Below are positions 1 through 6,428 of a stretch of 8,849 bases of DNA, piece after piece. Numbering within the stretch: the first letter of the stretch is position 1; every line of letters begins with the position of its first letter. The stretch comes from Pirellulaceae bacterium (GTDB taxonomy: Bacteria; Planctomycetota; Planctomycetia; Pirellulales; Pirellulaceae). The notes below the pieces were generated by a model. The model was not told where the DNA came from and did no database searches. It saw nothing but the letters and a program-made list of their open reading frames with translations. The position numbers and the translations under genes are program-made. The stretch is taken from positions 1 through 8,849 of the forward strand of contig JABDKS010000717.1 in the NCBI GenBank assembly GCA_013002105.1, written 5' to 3'.

Positions 1-927
1 CCGGTCTACGCCCCGCGTCAGTCGCACGAGGCGGGTCCTGGATCGTTTCAAATGACGCTCACTCGTGAAGGCATGTTGCAACCCTGGGTTCGATTGCGAG
101 AAAACGAGGTGGGCGAAAAAGATCGCTTACAAAAAATGCCGCCGTTTACATCGCTTAACGCGGTTGGTGAAATCAAACCCGGGGCATCGCAACTGGCTAC
201 CGTGCAATCGGCCGACGGAAAACAGGCTCCCGCGTTGTTGGCTCAACGGTTCGGGAAAGGTCGCTCGGCCGCGATTCCGATTGGTGATATGTGGCGATGG
301 TCAATGCGGCGCGACGATCAGGATCGCGACGATCCAGCTCAGGCATGGCGACAATTGACTCATTGGCTGGTCAACGAAGTGCCGCGACGTATCGAAACGC
401 AAGTCAAATCCAGCAACGATCCCAGCGCCCCGGTGACGATCGTGACCACCGTCCGGGACGAAAGTTATCTGCCGCTGGATAACGCATCGGTCGAATTGTT
501 GATCCAACCACTATCGGGAAAACCCTTTAAGATCAAAGCAGAACCAGACGATCGCCTAGCCGGCCAGTACACCGCAACGTACTGGTCGCGTGATCCCGAT
601 GGGTATCGAGTGACCGCATCGGTAATGGCCGCCGACGGAAGTGTCGTCGGCGAGGCAAATTCCGGTTGGTCTGCGCAGTCCAATGCGGCAGAATTTCGCG
701 AACTGCAACTCAATCGAAAACTGCTCCAACAGATTGCAAAACAGACCGGTGGTGAAGTCATTGACGATGGAGACTTGGATGCATTTGTCACGGATCTGCC
801 CAACCGAAAGGTGCCTGTGATGGAAACTTGGGTCTATCCAGTTTGGCACCGCCCCTGGGTGATGTTCTTGGCGATGCTGTGTTTGTGCAGCGAGTGGGGT
901 CTCCGACGATTAAGGGGGCTCGCATGA
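1..927 (+). CDS. C-terminal part of a BatA/MoxR-cluster membrane protein ('glutamine amidotransferase'-type), 5' truncated
   Basis: Frame 1 is open from the window edge to TGA at 925-927, giving 308 residues; the true start lies upstream, and the ATG at 52 is internal. The segment LTREGMLQPW (20-29), the pattern KPGA followed by QRFGKGRSAAIPIGDMWRW (82-100), a beta-rich middle part (about 130-225), TGGE (249-252) and a C-terminal membrane segment (about 285-300, ending EWGLRRLRGLA) match what I recall of planctomycete proteins annotated as putative glutamine amidotransferases. These lie in clusters with MoxR ATPase, DUF58 and BatA-like VWA genes. Such proteins usually have N-terminal membrane helices and a class I amidotransferase-like fold; the catalytic part would be outside this window, so activity cannot be judged. 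The long middle part probably faces the periplasm. The stop overlaps the next start (ATGA), indicating co-transcription and translational coupling. The family call is by recognition only. Confidence 0.75.
   Translation, partial: PVYAPRQSHEAGPGSFQMTLTREGMLQPWVRLRENEVGEKDRLQKMPPFTSLNAVGEIKPGASQLATVQSADGKQAPALLAQRFGKGRSAAIPIGDMWRWSMRRDDQDRDDPAQAWRQLTHWLVNEVPRRIETQVKSSNDPSAPVTIVTTVRDESYLPLDNASVELLIQPLSGKPFKIKAEPDDRLAGQYTATYWSRDPDGYRVTASVMAADGSVVGEANSGWSAQSNAAEFRELQLNRKLLQQIAKQTGGEVIDDGDLDAFVTDLPNRKVPVMETWVYPVWHRPWVMFLAMLCLCSEWGLRRLRGLA
912..918 (+). promoter_or_regulatory. Shine-Dalgarno site for the clan CD peptidase-like gene
   Basis: The purine run AAGGGGG ends 5 nt before the ATG at 924, inside the last codons of the upstream gene. 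It supports 924 as the start rather than the earlier in-frame codon at 828. That earlier choice would overlap the upstream gene by about 100 bp and bury the signal peptide. Confidence 0.6.
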
Positions 928-1925
928 TTTCGTTTCGCAGCATCCTTTGCAGCCTATTGCTTTTGGCCGCCAACACGGCCGTCGCGCAAGAAGAACAAAC
1001 CGAGCAAGGGAATACCAGTCAGTCACAACTAGTGATTGTCATGGGAGCCGAAGGGGAGCCCGAGTTTGGTGAACAATTCAATCGCTGGGTCGACCAATGG
1101 GAATCCGTCGCAAAAACTGCCGGGGTCCAGCACACCACGATTGGTCGCTCCACGGTCGATGGCCAGGATGATCGCGAGAGTTTGCGGGCCACCATCGCGT
1201 CACTCCAGCCCAATGGCGTGCGGCCTGTCTGGATCGTCTTGATAGGGCACGGCACGTTCACCCGCCAAGCGGCAAAATTCAACCTGCGTGGTCCCGATGT
1301 CTCTGCCAAAGAACTTGCCGAGTGGATTCAGCCAATCGAGCGTCCCCTTGTTGTCATCAACTGTTCCTCCTCCAGCGGTCCATTCATTAACCAACTGTCC
1401 GGAAAAAACCGAATTGTAGTGACCGCAACCAAAAGCGGTTCGCAGTACAACTACGCGCGTTTTGGTGCCTACTTTGCCAACGCGATCACGTCGCTGGATT
1501 CTGATTTGGACCACGATGATGAAATCTCCGTACACGAAGCGTTCTTGCGGGCCAGTGCCGACGTGCGCAATTTTTACAATGCCGAAGCCAGGATCAATAC
1601 GGAACACGCATTGATTGATGACAACGGTGACAAACGCGGGACGCCTGCAACGATGTTCCGTGGCGTACGGGCTATTGGTCAGGCAAAAGACGGTAAGAGT
1701 TTGGATGGTAAACAGGCGAACCGCGTCACACTTGCGCCGACCAAGAAACGGTTACCCTTGACCGACGACGAAGTTTCACAGCGTGAGCAACTCGAGCAAG
1801 AGCTAGAAGGCTTGCGTGATAAGAAAGCAGACATGAGCGAATCGGAATACGACCAAGCGATTGAACCGATCCTGATTCAACTCGCCAAAATTTACGCCGC
1901 CGCCGAAAAACGCAACCAGAAATAG
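924..1925 (+). CDS. Secreted caspase/legumain-like (clan CD) cysteine peptidase-like protein with EF-hand-like loop
   Basis: The protein has 333 residues. Residues 1-21 form a signal peptide (R5, hydrophobic 7-16, AVA at 19-21 before Q22), so the product is exported. The body has the clan CD layout: a hydrophobic strand ending in His-Gly (WIVLIGHG, H109-G110), then 37 residues later a hydrophobic strand ending in Cys (LVVINCSSSSG, C147). The H-to-C spacing fits caspases and legumains. VVTATKSG (165-172) follows as the next strand. Residues 194-205 (DLDHDDEISVHE) fit an EF-hand loop: D at 1, 3 and 5, I at 8, S at 9, E at 12, but D instead of the usual G at 6. A second acidic stretch (DDNGD, 232-236) may also bind metal. 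The C-terminal third (about 270-333) is charged and probably helical, perhaps a coiled coil. The gene overlaps its upstream neighbour by 4 nt, so the two are probably made together. Peptidase activity is inferred; it could be a non-catalytic member of the fold. Confidence 0.72.
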   Translation: MISFRSILCSLLLLAANTAVAQEEQTEQGNTSQSQLVIVMGAEGEPEFGEQFNRWVDQWESVAKTAGVQHTTIGRSTVDGQDDRESLRATIASLQPNGVRPVWIVLIGHGTFTRQAAKFNLRGPDVSAKELAEWIQPIERPLVVINCSSSSGPFINQLSGKNRIVVTATKSGSQYNYARFGAYFANAITSLDSDLDHDDEISVHEAFLRASADVRNFYNAEARINTEHALIDDNGDKRGTPATMFRGVRAIGQAKDGKSLDGKQANRVTLAPTKKRLPLTDDEVSQREQLEQELEGLRDKKADMSESEYDQAIEPILIQLAKIYAAAEKRNQK

Positions 1926-1980
1926 TGAATCGTTACGCGCCTGCACGGTCGGCGATCGCACACAACTCCGTTCAGCACAC

Positions 1981-2835
1981 CTACCCAGCCTCTTTCTTGC
2001 TGTCAGTTTCCGGGGCCGCAGTGTTTGGCTCTGCAGACTTTGGATCTGCAGTTTCTGTCGATTCCGGAGACTTCTCGGACGGATCCGGCACCGAAGTGTC
2101 GTCATTTTTTTGGGGCGAACCCGGATCATCACCGTCATCCAGCAAGGCGACGACTGCTCGATGGCCATTTTTTGCGGCGAAAGACTGTGCTGTATCGCCA
2201 TCAACATCGGTCAGCGTCGTGTTTGCGTTGGCGTCCAGCAGCAGACGAACCACATCGGCTTGCCCCTCGGCCGCGGCAAACATAAGCGCAGTAAATCCTT
2301 CGTGATTGTCGGCGAGGTCGATCTTGGCATCGGCATCCAACAACGCCGTTACCGTATCTGGGTTGGGGCCCGTCGACGCGTACATCAGCGCCGACCGCCC
2401 GGTTGCATCCAAATGATTTACATTTGCGCCCTCCTTCAAGAGCAGTCGGACAATTTCCGTGTGACCATTGAAGGCAGCTAATTGCAGGGCGATGCGACCA
2501 TCAGGGCCCACTGCATTGACCTTGGTTCCCGATCCAATCGCCGAGCGAACGATGTCCAACTTTCCGTCCAGGGCGGCTTGCCGAAAGGCATCGTCGCTGT
2601 ACATCGCTGTCGGTTCATCTGACGACGCGGTACCCTCGTCGCCATTTTCGACGTTCGTGTCACTCGTTTCGCCATTTTCCTCAGCCGCATCCCCCTTCGA
2701 TGCCGCGGCGACTGACGCCGTTTGGTCTTCGTCGGTGATCAATCCAGGACTACATCCGAGCAGACCAATCAGTAGAAAACATTTAATGACAGCAAACGGG
2801 CAACGCGACAGCGGGAGGGGGTTCGATTTGTTCAT
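1981..2835 (-). CDS. Ankyrin-repeat lipoprotein
   Basis: The protein has 284 residues on the reverse strand. The N-terminus has a short basic region (K3, R11, K19), a hydrophobic stretch and a lipobox LLGC with C28 as the lipidated cysteine, so it should be membrane-anchored outside the cytoplasm. Residues about 41-78 are a low-complexity acidic Ser/Thr/Glu linker. Ankyrin repeats follow at about 80-113, 114-146, 147-180, 181-213 and 214-234. The best are repeat 2 (ALQLAAFNGHTEIVRLLLKEGANVN) and repeat 4 (ALMFAAAEGQADVVRLLLDANAN); repeat 3 is slightly longer and the last is partial. The last 50 residues are Pro/Ser/Thr/Asp-rich and probably disordered. Ankyrin stacks bind proteins, but no partner is visible. 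The gene converges on the peptidase-like gene (55 bp between stops) and diverges from the acyltransferase gene (122 bp). No Shine-Dalgarno sequence precedes the ATG. Confidence 0.88.
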   Translation of the reverse strand: MNKSNPLPLSRCPFAVIKCFLLIGLLGCSPGLITDEDQTASVAAASKGDAAEENGETSDTNVENGDEGTASSDEPTAMYSDDAFRQAALDGKLDIVRSAIGSGTKVNAVGPDGRIALQLAAFNGHTEIVRLLLKEGANVNHLDATGRSALMYASTGPNPDTVTALLDADAKIDLADNHEGFTALMFAAAEGQADVVRLLLDANANTTLTDVDGDTAQSFAAKNGHRAVVALLDDGDDPGSPQKNDDTSVPDPSEKSPESTETADPKSAEPNTAAPETDSKKEAG

Positions 2836-2841
2836 CGCTAC

Positions 2842-2851
2842 AGTCTATCCC
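2842..2851 (-). promoter_or_regulatory. Candidate promoter element GGGATAGACT upstream of the ankyrin lipoprotein gene
   Basis: Read on the reverse strand, GGGATAGACT ends 6 nt before the ATG (2833-2835). TAGACT matches the -10 consensus TATAAT at four of six positions, including the TA and final T. The same 10-mer occurs upstream of the kinase gene at 7594-7603. No good -35 box is seen at the usual spacing. If it is a -10, the transcript would be nearly leaderless, which fits the missing Shine-Dalgarno site. This is inference from a shared word only. Confidence 0.25.
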
Positions 2852-2957
2852 AAGTTGCAATGGTGCGGGATGTAGCCCAAAAAACTGCCCTGGTCAGTTG
2901 ACGATCGGTGAATGCTTGCTCTTTCGATTGCCGAACACAATTTGGTAAATCGGTGGC

Positions 2958-4247
2958 ATGGACATCCTGCCAATCCGTATCCACGCCACTGTCGAGCAAG
3001 AATCGGCGGGTGGTAAAGTCAATTTTGCCGGCTTCGATGCCGTCCGCGCGTTCGCGGCGCTCGGCGTGGTCTTGCTGCATTCTGGAGTCCCCTACTTAGA
3101 AAATCCGATGCCAGGCCTTGTTTGGCCCGTTCACGACGGGCCCAGCGCTGTGATCGATTGCCTGACATGGGGAATCGAAATCGTGATCATGCCGATTTTC
3201 CTGGTGCTGGCCGGTTTCCTGGCTTGGCACACGATCCAACGACGCGGGGCAAAGCGGTTGGTGATCAGCCGAGCCAAACGGTTGTTAATACCGCTGGCAT
3301 TTGGGTTGATGGTTGTCCTGCCGATCGATCTTTACATCTGGGTGCTCGGCTGGGTCGGTGAAGGCTTGGTTGACCCGGTCAAACTGAAGAGCTTGAAAAT
3401 TGGCGGCCAGCGGGGTCAGAACCTCTGGGGACTCAGTCACCTTTGGTTCTTGCAGTATCTGTTTTTGTACATCATCACCTTCGCCGGTATCCACTACCTG
3501 GCGAATCGATTTGCCAGCAGTGATAGATCACGTCGCCAGCGTGCGCAATGGCGTCAGATAAAACCCACAGCGCTGACCGTCGGTTGCGTAGGCGCAGCAG
3601 TGCTTGCCCTTCGCCCCGAAGTCGTCTGGGGATTTCAACACGCGTTTGCGCCGGTGCCCAGTAAATGGTTGTACAGCGGAACCTATTTTGTTGGCGGTCT
3701 GCTGCTGGCGATTCATGACCCTCGACTAGACACGGTCGGCCGCTATGCGTCCCGACTGGCGGTACCTGCCGCCCTTTGTATGATCGCGACGATCTCCCTT
3801 GGACGGTGGCACCTTGCCAACGAGTCGACACAGTTAGCTCAGTCGACACTGGCTGTCTTGACAACGATGACCGCGTGGGTCACCACACTGGCGTTGATTG
3901 GTTGGACCAGCCGTCGTATCACTCCGCTGCCGGTTTCGATTCGATACTTGGCCGCCGCTTCGTTTTGGGTTTACATCACCCATCATCCTCTACTCGGGTT
4001 AATCCACATCGACCTGAAGTACTTGGTGCCGAGCCTTTCACCTATCGCCAAGTTCGCGATCGCGTTCAGTCTCTCGGTCGGTGCTTGCTTATCAACCTAC
4101 GAAGTGCTCGTTCGCAAAACCGCGTTGGGGCGATGGCTGGGATTCGATTGGGAGCTGCCAACCGTTACCGATCACACAGGAGACGTGGCCGAAGACGCAA
4201 CGATTTCGATCGGCACCGACGACGAACAGGTGGCTCGCGCCGCTTAA
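2958..4247 (+). CDS. Acyltransferase-3 / OpgC-like membrane acyltransferase
   Basis: The protein has 429 residues and about ten hydrophobic segments, as expected of an integral membrane protein of the acyltransferase 3 family. These enzymes transfer acyl groups (acetyl, succinyl) to sugars of polysaccharides, glucans or lipids. Visible marks are FDAVRAFAALGVVLLHSG (26-43, with the conserved R30 and the presumed catalytic H41), FLVLAGFLAW (81-90), HLWFLQYLFLY (161-171, typical of the OpgC-like branch), SFWVYITHHPLL (335-346) and a closing YEVLVRKTALGRWLG (381-395). The final 30 residues are an acidic cytoplasmic-looking tail. ATG 2958 is the first start after an in-frame stop at 2946-2948; GGTGG (2952-2956) is too close to be a normal ribosome site. 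The gene is divergent from the ankyrin gene and has no sugar-metabolism neighbour here, so the substrate is unknown. Confidence 0.85.
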   Translation: MDILPIRIHATVEQESAGGKVNFAGFDAVRAFAALGVVLLHSGVPYLENPMPGLVWPVHDGPSAVIDCLTWGIEIVIMPIFLVLAGFLAWHTIQRRGAKRLVISRAKRLLIPLAFGLMVVLPIDLYIWVLGWVGEGLVDPVKLKSLKIGGQRGQNLWGLSHLWFLQYLFLYIITFAGIHYLANRFASSDRSRRQRAQWRQIKPTALTVGCVGAAVLALRPEVVWGFQHAFAPVPSKWLYSGTYFVGGLLLAIHDPRLDTVGRYASRLAVPAALCMIATISLGRWHLANESTQLAQSTLAVLTTMTAWVTTLALIGWTSRRITPLPVSIRYLAAASFWVYITHHPLLGLIHIDLKYLVPSLSPIAKFAIAFSLSVGACLSTYEVLVRKTALGRWLGFDWELPTVTDHTGDVAEDATISIGTDDEQVARAA

Positions 4248-4265
4248 GAATTGCCAATGCCCCCA

Positions 4266-4350
4266 CGTGGCCAACCAGCCCGCGTGGCCAACCTGCCCGC
4301 GTGGCCAACCAGGCAGCGTGGCCAACCAGTCAGCGTGATTGACAAGGCAG
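4266..4350 (+). repeat. 17-bp tandem repeat, four clear units plus one decayed unit
   Basis: The unit CGTGGCCAACCAGNCNG starts at 4266, 4283, 4300 and 4317. A fifth unit at 4334-4350 (CGTGATTGACAAGGCAG) is still in phase but differs at several positions. The stretch just before (4249-4265) shows weak similarity to a unit, suggesting a decayed copy there too. The array begins 18 bp after the acyltransferase stop codon and lies between genes. There are no unique spacers, so it is not a CRISPR. No function is apparent; an array formed by replication slippage is the simplest reading. Confidence 0.85.
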
Positions 4351-4384
4351 CGCCAAATCATGTCACTGCCGCAACCACTCGCGT

Positions 4385-4390
4385 TATAGT
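4385..4390 (+). promoter_or_regulatory. Possible -10 box (TATAGT) upstream of the carboxypeptidase-regulatory-like gene
   Basis: TATAGT matches TATAAT at five of six positions and lies about 85 bp before the chosen start at 4474. The -35 region at the right distance (about 4361-4366, TGTCAC) is poor. TTGACA at 4339-4344 is too far upstream (40 nt) to pair with it. This is a weak call. Confidence 0.25.
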
Positions 4391-4460
4391 AAAACGGCTC
4401 AGCTACCTCTAGGAAATCGGCTGTCAGCTCGCCGTTGCGAATCCAAAGACAATCCCGCGC

Positions 4461-4470
4461 GGAGCCAAGG
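4461..4470 (+). promoter_or_regulatory. Ribosome binding site supporting the TTG start at 4474
   Basis: GGAGCCAAGG precedes TTG 4474, with GGAG 9 nt away. The earlier in-frame TTG at 4435 has no such purine run at the right distance. No in-frame ATG exists before 4666, and that one would remove the signal peptide. Confidence 0.4.
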
Positions 4471-4473
4471 ACA

Positions 4474-6123
4474 TTGTTCGCCCCGTTCAGCACCCCCGTT
4501 ACCGGACTTCACCATCAGTTTGTAGGTCGCCAGTTTGTAGGTCGCCAGTTTGTAGTTCGCTGGGCATTGTTCACGTTCATCGTCACTGTCCTGTTGTGTG
4601 GCCTTGGCAATCGTGCGGAAAGCCAAGACTTGCGACAAACGTCAACGCAGACCGATGACGGTCCGATGACGAGTTTAGAGGTGCAATTGGTCATGCCGCC
4701 CAACCAGCCTTTCGCTCCCGATCTGAATCGTGTTCGCGTCGCGTTGGAGTATGTCGATTCCAACGCCAACGGCGATACAACAGACGCACCAATCAATCAG
4801 CCGCCTCGACCCCGTCATGTGGTTTCGCAGAACACGGTCGGGCTTCATCTTTTCGAGCGATTGGTACCGGATCGAAAGGTAAAGATTTCAGTTTTTGGCC
4901 GGTACATCCCCAAGAATTCCGAGATTGTCAAACTGACCGCGGGTCGCAACGATCCGATCAAAATATGGGTGCAGCCAAACACTACCGCGACGTTGAGCGG
5001 GTGGATCGAGTGGGCCGATGGGACACCTGCAACGACACAAGGCGTGATGCATGTTCGCAGTGAATACGATTCGACGCACACCAGTAGCGTTCACAGTTCG
5101 ACGGCCGGTCATTTCAAGGACCGGTTTCAAACAACGGTGCGAGCCGGAACCGTCTGGTTGACTTACGCGGGCAACGATCATGCGCCGTCTTGGTTGGGTC
5201 CCATTCATGTAAAGCCGGGTGACGAACGCGACGATTTGATCATCAAACTCCAACCTGGTTATTCGGTCCCCGTGAGAGTCGTCGACGAAACAGGAGCCGC
5301 GATTCCGGGAGCGAACGTTGTCGCGATATTCCGGGTCGACAAGCACTCCGCTGGGAGTCGTTCGATCAGCGTCGATCAGGAGGGAAATGCTTCGTTAGAG
5401 CACATCGCCGAGGGCGACTACGAATTACGAGTGACCGCCGCGGGTTTTCAACCCTTGCGTGTCGCCGCCGCAAAGCTAACTGAGAACGAACTGCTAACGC
5501 TAACGATGACCGCAAGTCAAATCACGCGAGGCGTCGTTCGGACCACCGATGGCAAACCCGCGGTCGGAGCCAAGCTGAGGTTTCGTCGCGAATGCCAGTT
5601 CGCGGGACCCGATCGGGCGGCCGGTTACGGCTACGGAGACGTCGTCGCAACCACGGATCAAGACGGGCGATTCGCACTGAGCGAACTGTTGGAAGATTCC
5701 GAGTACTACTACGTTCTCGAAGGGGCCGACGAATCACGAAAAATGATCCGTGGCCTGAAGGCATCCGATGAAGTGATTCAGTTGACTCTCGCACCGCGCC
5801 GGGATCTGCGAATCGAGTTTCGCGGCGACATGCAATCTCTGGTCGATGCGCAGGGTCTGATTCGCATTGGGATTCGTCAACGAGTCCGCTTGGTCGATCA
5901 AGTCGGCCAACGAAGGATTGGTGACTTGATAGGACTGGACGTCAAAATGCAATGGGATCCCAAGCGAGGCCACGTGGTCTACAAGGGATTGGTACCAGGC
6001 ATTGTTTCCGTGCGAATTGGAAAGGATAAAACGGAAATCGACGTGAATGAATCGGGGGAAACCATTTTTGTATATTCAGTCAAAAACGCTGACCCGCCGA
6101 ACCAAGCAACGCCAATTCCCTGA
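4474..6123 (+). CDS. Secreted protein with carboxypeptidase-regulatory-like domains
   Basis: The protein has 549 residues from TTG 4474 (562 if it starts at TTG 4435). A hydrophobic core at about 31-45 and a possible cleavage site after AES (48-50) indicate export, and the n-region is unusually long. The mature part is almost all beta-strand. At least three modules resemble the carboxypeptidase regulatory-like (transthyretin-like) fold: about 170-260 (GWIEWADGTPA), 265-347 (VPVRVVDETGAAIPGANVVA, then the typical EGDYELRVTAAGFQPL) and 350-440 (TRGVVRTTDGKPAVGAKLRF, then TTDQDGRFALSEL). No enzyme motif is seen; such folds usually mediate adhesion or stabilise extracellular proteins. The gene stands alone: 226 bp after the acyltransferase stop and 305 bp before the next gene. 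The start is the main uncertainty, because three candidate TTG codons (4435, 4474, 4567) all keep the hydrophobic core. Confidence 0.78.
   Translation: MFAPFSTPVTGLHHQFVGRQFVGRQFVVRWALFTFIVTVLLCGLGNRAESQDLRQTSTQTDDGPMTSLEVQLVMPPNQPFAPDLNRVRVALEYVDSNANGDTTDAPINQPPRPRHVVSQNTVGLHLFERLVPDRKVKISVFGRYIPKNSEIVKLTAGRNDPIKIWVQPNTTATLSGWIEWADGTPATTQGVMHVRSEYDSTHTSSVHSSTAGHFKDRFQTTVRAGTVWLTYAGNDHAPSWLGPIHVKPGDERDDLIIKLQPGYSVPVRVVDETGAAIPGANVVAIFRVDKHSAGSRSISVDQEGNASLEHIAEGDYELRVTAAGFQPLRVAAAKLTENELLTLTMTASQITRGVVRTTDGKPAVGAKLRFRRECQFAGPDRAAGYGYGDVVATTDQDGRFALSELLEDSEYYYVLEGADESRKMIRGLKASDEVIQLTLAPRRDLRIEFRGDMQSLVDAQGLIRIGIRQRVRLVDQVGQRRIGDLIGLDVKMQWDPKRGHVVYKGLVPGIVSVRIGKDKTEIDVNESGETIFVYSVKNADPPNQATPIP
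4516..4560 (+). repeat. 15-bp in-frame tandem repeat, three copies, in the signal-peptide n-region
   Basis: CAGTTTGTAGGTCGC occurs at 4516-4530 and 4531-4545, and with one change (GTAGTT for GTAGGT) at 4546-4560. Being 15 bp it keeps the frame and encodes QFVGR, QFVGR, QFVVR directly before the hydrophobic core. Each copy adds one Arg, so copy number changes the positive charge and length of the n-region without a frameshift. Confidence 0.9.
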
Positions 6124-6428
6124 CCATCCCCGAGTGACGCGGTTTGTAAAATGCCAGCACTGACCGACTCTGAACAACTGCAACCGACTTCCAACCCAAC
6201 CGTTCGACTAATACGAAGTTTCACGATTTCGTCAAGGCAGACGGTGGGGCAGTCTGCCAATCCGTAACAGTTTTGTTGCCACTTGTTGTGTGTTTGATCA
6301 CCACAAGCGTGACAAGCAAGCAAAACAGGGAACCCCTGAGGTCAATTTGCCGTCCTTGGTCTCGTCGGCGACTGGCCGCTGCGTTAAAAAGAGCATTCTT
6401 TGACACAAGATCCAGGGTTCGAAATAGC
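6124..6428. other. 305-bp intergenic region without a recognisable gene
   Basis: An open frame runs from 6273 into the DUF4261 gene, but its product before 6429 (Arg/Ser-rich) looks non-coding and family similarity starts only at 6429. The region holds one hairpin (6236-6258). TTGACA at 6400-6405 could be a -35 box, but any paired -10 would fall on the start codon, so I do not call it. No RNA gene was recognised. Confidence 0.5.
6236..6258 (+). repeat. Inverted repeat (7-bp perfect stem, 9-nt loop), possible weak terminator
   Basis: GGCAGAC (6236-6242) pairs perfectly with GTCTGCC (6252-6258). It lies 113 bp after the stop of the secreted protein. A T-rich stretch (AGTTTTGTT, about 6269-6277) follows but not immediately, so it is a poor match to a classical intrinsic terminator. 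It could equally be a protein-binding site or part of a leader. Confidence 0.4.

Noticed and set aside
828..924. Earlier start (828) for the clan CD peptidase-like gene
   Set aside because: It would overlap the upstream gene by about 100 bp and hide the signal peptide; ATG 924 has a strong ribosome site and stop-start coupling.
1926..1980. Bidirectional terminator between the convergent peptidase-like and ankyrin genes
   Set aside because: The 55-bp gap has only a short GCGATCGC palindrome and no stem followed by a T-run on either strand.
2110..2481. Plus-strand open frames opposite the ankyrin gene
   Set aside because: The reverse strand encodes clear ankyrin repeats and a lipobox; the plus-strand frames show no domain.
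3776..4342. Open frame of 188 codons overlapping the acyltransferase end and the 17-bp repeat
   Set aside because: It is out of frame with the acyltransferase, whose C-terminal motifs are clear, and it ends in repeat-coded low-complexity sequence.
4266..4350. Possible CRISPR array
   Set aside because: The units are 17 bp, directly abutting, with no unique spacers, so this is a simple tandem repeat.
6400..6428. TTGACA as a -35 box before the DUF4261 gene
   Set aside because: A -10 box 17 nt downstream would overlap the start region (AATAGC) and match the consensus poorly.
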